Source: Caballeronia zhejiangensis
GTDB lineage: Bacteria; Pseudomonadota; Gammaproteobacteria; Burkholderiales; Burkholderiaceae
Length of the DNA: 64,000 nt
NCBI RefSeq assembly: GCF_000698575.1
Contig: NZ_JFHD01000029.1
Span: 1 to 64,000, forward strand
Reading direction: 5' to 3'
This document shows positions 8,247-16,057 of the stretch, in pieces (position 1 is the first letter of the stretch; every line of letters begins with the position of its first letter). Below the pieces are notes generated by a model, which saw only the letters and a program-made list of their open reading frames with translations, ran no database searches and was not told the DNA's origin. Made by a program: the position numbers and the translations under genes.

Positions 8247-8753
8247 ATGTCAACGGTGAAGCAAGTCCTGAAGGCAAAGCGCGACACGACGGTTCACACC
8301 ATCGACGCGGAGGCGAGCGTGTACGAAGCGATCGCGCTGATGTCGCGGGCGGAAGTGGGCGCGCTCGTCGTCGTGGTGGGCGACGCGGTGTGCGGCATCG
8401 TCACCGAACGCGACTATGCGCGCAAGGTGATCCTGCAGGACAACGTCTCGCGGACGACCACCGTATGCGAGATCATGACCGCGCCGGTGATGTCGGTCAG
8501 CCTCGGAACGAGCGCCGACGAATGCATGACGCTAATGACGCGGCAGCGGATTCGCCATCTGCCGGTGATCGAGGGCGGCCGGCTCGTCGGGATGATTTCG
8601 ATCGGCGATATGGTGCGGCATCTGATCGAGGAGCAGCAGTTCGCCATCGACCAGCTCGAAAGCTATGTGCGCGGCCCGCGCCACGATGCACCGACGTGCG
8701 CGCTCACGCGGCGTAGCGAGATTCCGCAGACACTCGCGCTGCGTATCGTGTAG
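8247..8753 (+). CDS. Stand-alone CBS-domain pair protein
   Basis: 168 residues made of two CBS motifs (about 10-65 and 75-130), with the characteristic GIVTERDYARKV and GMISIGDMVRHLIEEQ ends. Such Bateman modules bind AMP, ATP or other adenosyl ligands and sense energy state. The usual single-module proteins end near LESYI(H/R)G; here about 25 extra residues follow. The start has AAGGAGAACGGC upstream. Partner unknown. It ends 4 bp from the convergent glycosyltransferase-like gene. Confidence 0.88.
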   Translation: MSTVKQVLKAKRDTTVHTIDAEASVYEAIALMSRAEVGALVVVVGDAVCGIVTERDYARKVILQDNVSRTTTVCEIMTAPVMSVSLGTSADECMTLMTRQRIRHLPVIEGGRLVGMISIGDMVRHLIEEQQFAIDQLESYVRGPRHDAPTCALTRRSEIPQTLALRIV

Positions 8754-8757
8754 CGCG

Positions 8758-10143
8758 TCAGCGCGCTTGCGCCGTCAGAAGCGCCTGCAGGTTGCGCACG
8801 ACATCGTTCCAGTCGCCGAGGCCGCGGGCGCGAACCAGGCGCATCGAGGCATACCAGGGCGTGACATGCGGATCGCGCTCGTAACGCCATTCCGCGACCT
8901 GATTGAGAAACAAGTAGCACGGCTTGCCGAGCGCCCCCGCGATGTGCGACAGCGCGCCATCATTGCCGACGAACGCATCGAGCCTGTCGATGATGCTCAC
9001 GCTTTGCGTCAGCGTGACGTCGGAGGCGAGGGTGGTGAAGCGGTCGAGGTCATTCGAACGCGGGGCGTTCAGCCAGCGCTTGCGCTCGAAGCCGCGCTGC
9101 ATGACGACCCAGTGGATGTCGGGCGTGCTGTCGAAAAGCGGGACGAGATCGGGCAGGGCGAGGCTGCGGCTGGCGAAATTGTTCGCCGATTCGCACGACG
9201 ACCAGAAAATGCCGACGCAGCGCCGGCCCTGCGCGCGCTGGCGGATCTCATCGACGATTGCATCGGCGGCGCAGGGATCGGCGGGCTCGATATAGCGTGC
9301 CGACGACGCATAACCGAGCACCGGGAAAAGCGCGGTAAAGAGCGCGAAAGGATCGGTCCACAGCGCGCCGTCCGTTGCGACGGCGAAGCCGGCCGCGCGC
9401 ATGGCTTCGGCGTCTCGGGCGGATTCGGCATCGGGCATCGCGAAGCGATAGTTCCGGTCCGAGCCGTCGGCGTAGGCGATCTGCACGCCCAGCGCCTGAA
9501 GCGCGCCGGCGTAGCGCACCCAGTTCACTTGATCGCCGTGGCCCGACGCGATCGACGTCATCGTCAGATGCGCCGGCAGGACCCGCTGTCCGCACCAGTA
9601 ATGCTCGATATCGACATCGGGAAACAGCACGCGGCGCGCTTCGTGCGATGACCAATAGCGATGCAACAGTTCGACGCCGCTCGCGATGCCGTTCAGGCGC
9701 ATCGCGCTGCGTCCCTGATGATGTCCGAGCACATAGGCGGAATGTTCGTCGACGTCTTGCGCGCTCAGTTCCAGAACCCGGTCGTCGCAGCCGAGATAAT
9801 GCCAGCCGTAGACGCGCCACAGGAATGCGAAGATCGGTGCGACATCGGGCTTGCATCCCACGTACTCGATCATGCTGAGCGCGACTTCCTTCAATCCGAG
9901 ATGCGCGCACGCGTCGCACAGGCTGTGAAGCTGGAAGCCGAAGGTGTTCGATCGGCGCGTGAGCTCGCAGCCGATATCGACGGCGCGCAGAAATTCGCCC
10001 CCTCGCAGATGCGCGAGCGCGCGCGCGTGCAGGTACTCCGAGGTGTGTCCGTCGGCGGCGAAGCGACCATCGAGAAAACGGAAACATGCGTCGATTTCGC
10101 CTGCATACAGGTTGGAATGGAACTGTTGGTAACTGTCGATCAT
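8758..10143 (-). CDS. TPR-like protein with C-terminal GT9/SPINDLY-like glycosyltransferase fold
   Basis: 461 residues. The N-terminal ~200 residues look helical and repeat-like. The C-terminal part follows the pattern seen in heptosyltransferase-like and TPR-linked glycosyltransferases: VGIFWSSCESANNFASRSL (about 305-325), VVMQRGFE, an SIIDRLDAFVGNDGALSHIAG stretch with the nucleotide-sugar site, GKPCYLFL, and a final WRYERDPHVTPWYASMRL. Related proteins modify flagellin, proteins or lipopolysaccharide. There are no flagellar, LPS or capsule genes nearby, so the acceptor is unknown. The start at 10143 has weak AGCTCCC context; homologues could place it elsewhere. Confidence 0.6.
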   Translation of the reverse strand: MIDSYQQFHSNLYAGEIDACFRFLDGRFAADGHTSEYLHARALAHLRGGEFLRAVDIGCELTRRSNTFGFQLHSLCDACAHLGLKEVALSMIEYVGCKPDVAPIFAFLWRVYGWHYLGCDDRVLELSAQDVDEHSAYVLGHHQGRSAMRLNGIASGVELLHRYWSSHEARRVLFPDVDIEHYWCGQRVLPAHLTMTSIASGHGDQVNWVRYAGALQALGVQIAYADGSDRNYRFAMPDAESARDAEAMRAAGFAVATDGALWTDPFALFTALFPVLGYASSARYIEPADPCAADAIVDEIRQRAQGRRCVGIFWSSCESANNFASRSLALPDLVPLFDSTPDIHWVVMQRGFERKRWLNAPRSNDLDRFTTLASDVTLTQSVSIIDRLDAFVGNDGALSHIAGALGKPCYLFLNQVAEWRYERDPHVTPWYASMRLVRARGLGDWNDVVRNLQALLTAQAR

Positions 10144-10447
10144 GGGAGCTTGCCGAGTCAGGTGGCGGCATTATTGCGTGCGCCGAAGCGTCGGGCGCGC
10201 AGGCGGCAAGCCTTTTCACAAAAATTTCGGATTCTTGATTAATGCGTTGATAATCCGACAATTTTTGAAAAATAGCGGCGCGTCTCGTTCGATTATAGGT
10301 GGCGTGCCGGCGGGGAAACTCGCTCGAGTCGGTCCCGGCGCGATGACCAAAACACGACATTCCAATTCGGCGTAACATCAAAAATGCCGATAATCTGTCT
10401 TATGTTAAATCAATGACGCGATCGGACGAAGCCCATCTCTCACGGTC
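10144..10447. promoter_or_regulatory. AT-rich intergenic region with -10 element
   Basis: No gene is seen in these 304 bases. It is the most AT-rich stretch of the first 20 kb. On the minus strand a perfect TATAAT lies at 10297-10292, about 150 bp before the gene starting at 10143, with no good -35. The motif GATAATC occurs twice (near 10249 and 10390). CGGATT/AATCCG arms (about 10228-10257) and TAACAT/ATGTTA arms (about 10374-10409) frame dyads. Together they look like a regulated promoter with a long leader. Confidence 0.4.
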
Positions 10448-11752
10448 TCATCCCATCTCGCCAGCCCGCTCCAGCAGAAACGCGCGTTCCCGCCCGTTCT
10501 TCGTCAGCGAAGCCGCGCGCTCGAATTCCGCGCGCGCCTCGTTCTTGCGCCCGAGCTTCGCCAGCAGATCCGCCCGCACGCTCGGCAGCCAGTGATAGCT
10601 CTTGAGCGCGGGTGCGTCGGCGAGCGTGTCGACGATCGGCAGCGCGGCTTCCGGCCCGTACGCCATGCTCACGGCGACCGCGCGATTCAGTTCGACGACA
10701 GGCGTCGGCGCAGTCTGCATCAGCGCGTCGTAGAGCGCGACGATCATCGGCCAGTCGGTGTCGGCGGCGCTCGGCGCGCGCGCATGGCACGCCGCGAGCG
10801 CCGCCTGCAACGCATACACGCGGCGCGCACCGCCCAGCGCTTCGGATCGCTCCAGCGCGGCAAGCCCGCGCCGGATCAGAAGCGGATCCCAGCGGCTGCG
10901 GTCCTGACCGGGCAACAGCACCGGACGGCCTTCCCGGTCGACGCGCGCCTTGGTCCGCGACGCCTGAATCTCCATCAGCGCGACGAGCCCGTGAACCTCG
11001 CTCTCATCCGGCGTCAGCTCCGCGAGGATGCGCCCGAGCCTGAGCGCGTCTTCGCACAACGCCGGTCGCATCCAGTCGTCGCCGGCGGTCGCCGAATAGC
11101 CTTCGTTGAAAATCAGATAGATGACTTCGAGCACCGATCCGAGCCGCGCGGCGCGCGCATCGGCTTTCGGTACCTCGAACGGCACGCGGGCGGCCGACAG
11201 CGTGCGCTTCGCGCGCACGATACGTTGCGCGATCGTCGGCTCCGGCACGAGAAACGCACGCGCGATTTCATCCGTCGTGAGTCCGCCGATCAGGCGCAGT
11301 GTCAGCGCGGCGCGGGCATCGACGGACAGCACCGGATGACACGCCGTGAAGATGAGCCGCAGCAGATCGTCGCCGATGTCGTCCTCGCGCGCGGCATCGA
11401 GCGCATCGACGAAATCGGGCGTGATATGCGCTTCCCGCGCGTCGAGATCGCGTCCGTATTCTTCGTGCTTGCGCGCGTGCAGCGCGTGTTGCCGCAGACG
11501 GTCGAGCGCCTTGTTCTTCGCTGTCGTCATGAGCCACGCTCCCGGCTTCTCGGGCACGCCCACGCCCGGTTGGCTCCAGTGTTCCAGCGCGGCGACGAAC
11601 GCGTCCTGCGCCAGTTCCTCGGCAAGCGCGACGTCGCGCACGACGCGCGCCACGCTCGCGATCACCTTCGCGGACTCGATGCGCCACACCGCGTCGATGG
11701 CGCGCCGGGCGGCATCGTCCGGCGTGCTGTCCCGTTTCGCGCGCCCGCTCAC
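10448..11752 (-). CDS. ECF sigma factor, ECF42 type (SigJ-like, DUF6596)
   Basis: 434 residues from a GTG at 11752 that overlaps the TGA of the upstream VOC gene (GTGA). The sigma-2 region (AEELAQDAFVAALEHW) and sigma-4 helix-turn-helix (LTTDEIARAFLVPEPTIAQRI) are followed by a long C-terminal extension with TPR-like helices (about 300-430). This architecture defines ECF42, which has no anti-sigma factor and is normally linked to DGPF-domain proteins. One is encoded at 12225-12578. It directs RNA polymerase to a small regulon, often the DGPF genes themselves. Confidence 0.88.
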   Translation of the reverse strand: MSGRAKRDSTPDDAARRAIDAVWRIESAKVIASVARVVRDVALAEELAQDAFVAALEHWSQPGVGVPEKPGAWLMTTAKNKALDRLRQHALHARKHEEYGRDLDAREAHITPDFVDALDAAREDDIGDDLLRLIFTACHPVLSVDARAALTLRLIGGLTTDEIARAFLVPEPTIAQRIVRAKRTLSAARVPFEVPKADARAARLGSVLEVIYLIFNEGYSATAGDDWMRPALCEDALRLGRILAELTPDESEVHGLVALMEIQASRTKARVDREGRPVLLPGQDRSRWDPLLIRRGLAALERSEALGGARRVYALQAALAACHARAPSAADTDWPMIVALYDALMQTAPTPVVELNRAVAVSMAYGPEAALPIVDTLADAPALKSYHWLPSVRADLLAKLGRKNEARAEFERAASLTKNGRERAFLLERAGEMG

Positions 11753-12147
11753 GCCGCTTCCGGATCCATGTGCACGAGCTCCCAGATATGGCCGTCGAGA
11801 TCTTCGAATCCGTGGCCGTACATGAAGCCGTGATCCTGCGGCGCGCGCGGCGCACGTCCGCCCGCGGCGATGGCTTTCGCAACCAGATCGTCGACTTCCG
11901 CCCTGCTCTCGCACGACAGGCACACGAGCGCTTCGGTGCTCGCGTGGGCATCGACGATCGGTTTTTTGGTGAAAGTCTGGAAGAACGTTTCGACGAGCAG
12001 CATCGCGTAAATGTTTTCGCCGATGACGAGGCACGCGGCGTCGTCATTCGTGAACGCCGGATCGAAGCTCAGGCCCAGTGCCTTGAAAAACGTCATCGAA
12101 CGCTTGAGATCGCGAACGGGAAGGTTCACGAAAATTTGTTTGTGCAT
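11749..12147 (-). CDS. VOC-family (glyoxalase/bleomycin-resistance fold) protein
   Basis: 132 residues. It starts MHKQIFVNLPVRDLKRSMTF, the usual opening of small VOC proteins with paired beta-alpha-beta-beta-beta units, and ends DLDGHIWELVHMDPEAA, where a metal-ligand Glu is expected. The subfamily resembles lactoylglutathione-lyase-like proteins without assigned substrate. It lies between the DGPF gene and the sigma-factor gene, with which it overlaps by 4 bp, so it belongs to the ECF42 cassette. Confidence 0.85.
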   Translation of the reverse strand: MHKQIFVNLPVRDLKRSMTFFKALGLSFDPAFTNDDAACLVIGENIYAMLLVETFFQTFTKKPIVDAHASTEALVCLSCESRAEVDDLVAKAIAAGGRAPRAPQDHGFMYGHGFEDLDGHIWELVHMDPEAA

Positions 12148-12224
12148 GGCGGCGGTCTCCGGGTTGATCGCTGTTTTCAATACCACGACGAACGGCGCGC
12201 AGGAAAATCGACACGAAGCGCGTG

Positions 12225-12578
12225 TCAGGTATAGCAAGGGCCGACTTTTCGGACTTCGACGGTGCACCATTTCGCTGCCGGACATTCGGCCGCGATCGCG
12301 ACCGCTTCGGCGCGCGTTTCGCAATCGATCAGAAAAAAGCCGCCAATCATCTCCTTAGCTTCGGCGAACGGTCCGTCGATGACGCGCGCATCGCCCTTCG
12401 TTGCGCTGACGCGCGCCGCATCCCTGAGCGATGTCAGCGATTCGACCGCGCGCAGCACGCCGCGCGCCTTCAGTCCTTCCGCGAATTCGCCCATCTGGCG
12501 ATACGCCTCGCGCCCCTCTTCTTCCGTGCGCTGGCCACGCTGTTCGACCGGTTCCACGACGAGTAGCAGATAAGCCAC
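12225..12578 (-). CDS. YCII/DGPF-domain protein
   Basis: 117 residues from a GTG at 12578, chosen because GGAGG lies 7 nt upstream and the protein then starts (V)AYLLLVVEP like the family. The diagnostic DGPF motif is at residues 68-71 (VIDGPFAEAKE), followed by GGFFLIDC. DGPF proteins adopt a dimeric ferredoxin-like fold related to YciI; their reaction is not established. It heads the cassette DGPF-VOC-ECF42, matching the known genetic linkage of this sigma group. Confidence 0.9.
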   Translation of the reverse strand: MAYLLLVVEPVEQRGQRTEEEGREAYRQMGEFAEGLKARGVLRAVESLTSLRDAARVSATKGDARVIDGPFAEAKEMIGGFFLIDCETRAEAVAIAAECPAAKWCTVEVRKVGPCYT

Positions 12579-12776
12579 GACGAGCCTCCGAATGTTTTTT
12601 GATGCGTTCAAGTCTATCTCGATATTGACAAACACGAACATGCCCATCGATACTGCGACACATGCACGCAGCCATCCTTTTCTCCATCGCCGCGATTAAA
12701 AACCGCATGAACGCCATCCGTGGCGGGTCATCGGGACAGCGTGTGCGCTAGCAGAAAAGCAAGCAGACAGATTCCG

Positions 12777-12811
12777 AAGGCCCCGCCGCAAGACGGGGCC
12801 TTCTTGTTTTT
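12777..12811 (+). terminator. Rho-independent terminator without an obvious gene
   Basis: A perfect 9-bp stem AAGGCCCCG/CGGGGCCTT with an 8-nt loop is followed by CTTGTTTTT. No plus-strand gene precedes it: the nearest upstream gene is on the other strand and starts at 12578. The terminator may close a short untranslated transcript from about 12650. Confidence 0.65.
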
Positions 12812-12854
12812 GCGTGCAAGGTTCCGTCTTCGGCTCACATCATGGAGAGCAGAG

Positions 12855-13253
12855 ATGGAAGAGGTATCGCAAGTTTTCGCGCGTCATGGCGTCGGCCACG
12901 GCGTCGCTTCCGGGCGCCTTGCTGCATCGGGCGCGCGCGTCGTGGTCTTTGTCGAAGTGCATCCGCATCAGATGGTGTCGTGGCGGCTCACGCGCGACGC
13001 CGAACTGCGCATCGGCGATGCGGCGGCGCCGTCGATCTGGCTGACGCGTCATCGCGATCCGTACGATTACTGGATGAAGCCCGGCGATGTCGTGCGTCTC
13101 GCGCGCGGCGAGCGTGTGTGGCTCACGTCCGAGAGCGATCAGCCGATCGAGGTGTCGCTCACGTCGTATCGCGTCGCGAAGCGCGGACTCGTGTCCCGCT
13201 GGCTGGCGAGATACTGGCCGCGCATGTCGGACCGGCACGCCAACGCATTCTGA
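12855..13253 (+). CDS. DUF2917 family protein
   Basis: 132 residues from the ATG at 12855. The core matches DUF2917: VVVFVEVHPHQMVSWRLTRD, then LWLTRHRDPYDYWMKPGDVVRLARGERVWL, a cupin-like beta arrangement with conserved DYW and GD. These short proteins are common in Burkholderiales and have no assigned function. It is preceded by the orphan terminator and ends 18 bp from the convergent tannase-like gene. Confidence 0.78.
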   Translation: MEEVSQVFARHGVGHGVASGRLAASGARVVVFVEVHPHQMVSWRLTRDAELRIGDAAAPSIWLTRHRDPYDYWMKPGDVVRLARGERVWLTSESDQPIEVSLTSYRVAKRGLVSRWLARYWPRMSDRHANAF

Positions 13254-13271
13254 CGATGCCGATGCCGATGC

Positions 13272-14930
13272 TCACGGCTCGACGCAACGGAAGCTCGCCG
13301 CGACGTTGATGCTGCCCTTGCCCATATAGCGCGGATAGTTCGGATAACGGCACATCGGCCGCGTGCGTCCGTTGGTGGCGGGCGCGATGTCGCTGCCAAT
13401 GAGCGTCTCCGGCGCGATGCCGTTGCTCACCCAGTCGTCGAGCGCGCCGAGCTCGTCCCACGCGGGGATGAACACGCCGTTGCCGTGCTGGAATCCCGGC
13501 ACCATGTAGAGCCGCATGAACGCATCGACGCTGTCCTTTCCGTAACGATCGACGAGCCCGCGATAAAACGCGATCGTCTGATTCGGGCTGATGACTTCGT
13601 CGGCGAGGCCGTGCATCGCGATCAGCTTGCCGCCATGCGCGATGAACGCGGTGAAATCCGGGTTCATCGCGCCGACGGTGTACGCGAGCGTGACGAGGCG
13701 CTGCTTGAAGCGCCCGGGCGTGTCGACGTCGAACGTGAGCGAGCTGAACGCGAGATCGCGCGTGACGAAGTGGCGGATATAGGCATCGCCTTGGGCGAAC
13801 AGATAGCCGTTCGCGGCGAACGTCGGCGGATTGAGCAGCGTCGGCGAATCGCCGAGGCCGAGCGCGCCGGAGAAGTCCACGCCCTGAAACACGTTGTAGC
13901 CCGGATAGGCGCTGACGTCATACGCGAGCGGATACGGCAAGGTGACGCCGTCGCGCAGGGTCTCGAGCGTGTCGATCTGCGCGTCCGACAGACAACTGTC
14001 GCGCAAGGAAGGCCGCTGTCCGTTCTCGCAACGCAGCGACGCGATGATCTGCGGCTCCAGTTTCCTGCACGCCTCGACATTGCTGACGATCCCGTCCGCC
14101 GCGCCGTCGAGCCGGTCGCAATCGTGCACGACGGTCTCGAAGACGCGCCGCTGCTGCGCAAGGCCGACGAAGCCGCCCGGCTTCGCATACGACGCCTGGC
14201 CGACCTTCACGCCCATCAGCCGCACGCCGGAAAAGTTGATGGCGGGCGCGTTGGCGATGACGCCGTCGTAGTCGTTCGGAAACCGCTCGATCACCGTGAA
14301 GCCCTCGCGGCCGCCGGTCGAGCCGCCCGCGAAATAGGTCTTTTCGGGCGCCCGCCCGTAGCCCATCTGGATCAGCGCGAGCGCGACGTCGCGGGTTTTC
14401 TTCAGATGGCCGAAGCCGAAGTTCACGATGGCTTCGTCGTTGCCGGCGAAGTCCGCGCGCCCCGAATTGCCGACGTGGCCCGAATCGGAGCCGAAGGTCG
14501 CGTAGCCGCGCGCGAGCGGCGTCGAATCGGGGGCGAAGGACATCGGCTCGGTGCCGGAAACGATGGTGCCGTTGTAGCCGCCGCCGCCCATCTGCAGGGC
14601 GCGGCCGTTCCAGCGGCTCGGCAGATTCACTTCGAAGCGGATATCGGGCGTCGTGTCCTGCAGCGCCCTGATGAAGCCGGTAATGCGGCAGTATTCGCCG
14701 TTGCGGTTGCCGAGCGCCGCCGCCTTCACGACCGATGCCGAAACGATCGCCGCGCCGCGCGTCGGCAAGCCGATGATCGACGCGGGCACGGTTTTCCCTT
14801 CGAGATCGGCGCAGTGTTTCGTCAGATAGGTCGCCGCGTGGGCGTTCGAGCACGCGGCGAACGCGATCGCCGCGAGAAGCGCACGGATGCCGGGCAAACC
14901 GGAAGTGAAGAAAAGGAAGAACCGAAACAC
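13272..14930 (-). CDS. Tannase/feruloyl-esterase family hydrolase with variant active-site motif
   Basis: 552 residues from a GTG at 14930 (no clear Shine-Dalgarno; the only start giving a complete signal peptide, about residues 1-32, ending AHA). The secreted or periplasmic alpha/beta hydrolase would cleave aromatic carboxylic esters. Catalytic Ser204 sits in AGGSTGG, Asp444 in HGLADEVI and His482 in MVPGFQHGNG. In the family the motif is normally Cys-Ser ... Asp ... His-Cys with a disulfide joining the two cysteines; here they are Gly203 and Gly483. Transcribed downstream of the LysR gene at 15044-15904. Confidence 0.85.
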   Translation of the reverse strand: MFRFFLFFTSGLPGIRALLAAIAFAACSNAHAATYLTKHCADLEGKTVPASIIGLPTRGAAIVSASVVKAAALGNRNGEYCRITGFIRALQDTTPDIRFEVNLPSRWNGRALQMGGGGYNGTIVSGTEPMSFAPDSTPLARGYATFGSDSGHVGNSGRADFAGNDEAIVNFGFGHLKKTRDVALALIQMGYGRAPEKTYFAGGSTGGREGFTVIERFPNDYDGVIANAPAINFSGVRLMGVKVGQASYAKPGGFVGLAQQRRVFETVVHDCDRLDGAADGIVSNVEACRKLEPQIIASLRCENGQRPSLRDSCLSDAQIDTLETLRDGVTLPYPLAYDVSAYPGYNVFQGVDFSGALGLGDSPTLLNPPTFAANGYLFAQGDAYIRHFVTRDLAFSSLTFDVDTPGRFKQRLVTLAYTVGAMNPDFTAFIAHGGKLIAMHGLADEVISPNQTIAFYRGLVDRYGKDSVDAFMRLYMVPGFQHGNGVFIPAWDELGALDDWVSNGIAPETLIGSDIAPATNGRTRPMCRYPNYPRYMGKGSINVAASFRCVEP

Positions 14931-15043
14931 GTCTTTTAAGGTGGCTACTTCAAACGCCGCACAATATATAAGAACAGTTTGCAGATAGCCATTCGGGTCT
15001 GCCGGTCGTTGCAGGGCCGCGTCCGGTGCCCTGCCCGCGCATG

Positions 15044-15904
15044 TCATTCGCCGTCCCATTCGCCGCGCAGATCGCTATTTTCCAGAAGCTGTAGCAAGGT
15101 TTCGGCCGGACGGCTCAGATGTTTGGCGCCGAACGCGATGAATTCCACTTCGGGCAATTCGGGCAAGTCGGCGCGATTCACCGGCGGCGCGAGTCCGCGC
15201 GCCGCCAGGAAATGCGAGCGCACCGTCAGCCCGAGACCGCCGCGCGCCGCGGCGATGCAGCCCGCGTGGCTGCTGCTCGTGCAGACCATCTGCCAGCTTG
15301 CGCCGGACATCGCGAGCGAATCGAGCACGACGCCGCGCGTGACGCTCGGCTCCGAGACCAGAATGAGCGGCAGCGGCTCTTTCGTATCGACGACCGTTCC
15401 CGGCTTCGCGAGCCATTCGAGCCGGCCGGAAAAAAGCCGCATGCCGCGCGCATCGCCCAGACGCCGCTTGCCGACCGCGAGATCGAGCTCGCCCGCATCG
15501 ACCATCTGATAGAGCCGTCCCGTCATGCCGATCGTAATCTCCAGCTCGACATCGGGATGCGTGTCGCGAAAGGCCGCGAGCACGCTCGGCAGCGGCCCGA
15601 GCGCGATATCGTCCGATGAGCCGAGCCGCACGCGTCCGCGCAGCCGCGGCGAGCTGAACTGCGACTGCGCGTGCGCCATCGCTTCCAGAATCACGCGGGC
15701 GTGGACCAGCATCGCTTCGCCGTCGGCGGTGAGCGCGAGCGAATGCGTATCGCGCACGAAAAGCCGCCGCCCGACGCTCTCCTCCAGGCGACGAATATGC
15801 TCGGACACGCTCGACTGCCGCAGCCCGAGCTGGCGCCCGGCGTCGGTGAAGCTGTGCGACGCGGCCACCGTCGCGAATGTCGTCAGCCAGACTGGATTGA
15901 GCAT
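15044..15904 (-). CDS. LysR-family transcriptional regulator
   Basis: 286 residues. The N-terminal helix-turn-helix includes AGRQLGLRQSSVSEHIRRLE (about 22-41); the effector-binding domain covers about 90-285. It lies 113 bp upstream of and co-directional with the tannase-like gene, and divergent from the MFS pump at 16058, so it may regulate either. A perfect dyad overlaps its own start codon, suggesting autorepression. Confidence 0.9.
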   Translation of the reverse strand: MLNPVWLTTFATVAASHSFTDAGRQLGLRQSSVSEHIRRLEESVGRRLFVRDTHSLALTADGEAMLVHARVILEAMAHAQSQFSSPRLRGRVRLGSSDDIALGPLPSVLAAFRDTHPDVELEITIGMTGRLYQMVDAGELDLAVGKRRLGDARGMRLFSGRLEWLAKPGTVVDTKEPLPLILVSEPSVTRGVVLDSLAMSGASWQMVCTSSSHAGCIAAARGGLGLTVRSHFLAARGLAPPVNRADLPELPEVEFIAFGAKHLSRPAETLLQLLENSDLRGEWDGE

Positions 15905-15922
15905 GCGATATTGTTATCGCAT
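15903..15922. promoter_or_regulatory. Perfect dyad over the LysR start codon
   Basis: ATGCGATA-TTGT-TATCGCAT is a perfect 8-bp inverted repeat with a 4-nt spacer. Its left arm covers the first bases of the LysR gene (start codon at 15904-15902). The placement suits autoregulation of the regulator, with the divergent MFS gene 136 bp away. Confidence 0.45.
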
Positions 15923-16057
15923 ATTCCGATGACAGTCAATGCGGCTAGCGGTCTTCCCGATGACGTGCGGAGTAATTAAGATTTCACATATCGCGCAAAC
16001 GACCTTGCTTTCAAAAGGCTTTCGTGGGCGCGCGGCCCTCCGCAACTCCGCTTCCAC

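Noticed and set aside
12650..12776. tRNA-like sequence before the orphan terminator
   Set aside because: No acceptor stem, no T-loop GTTCRA motif and no anticodon arm could be drawn.
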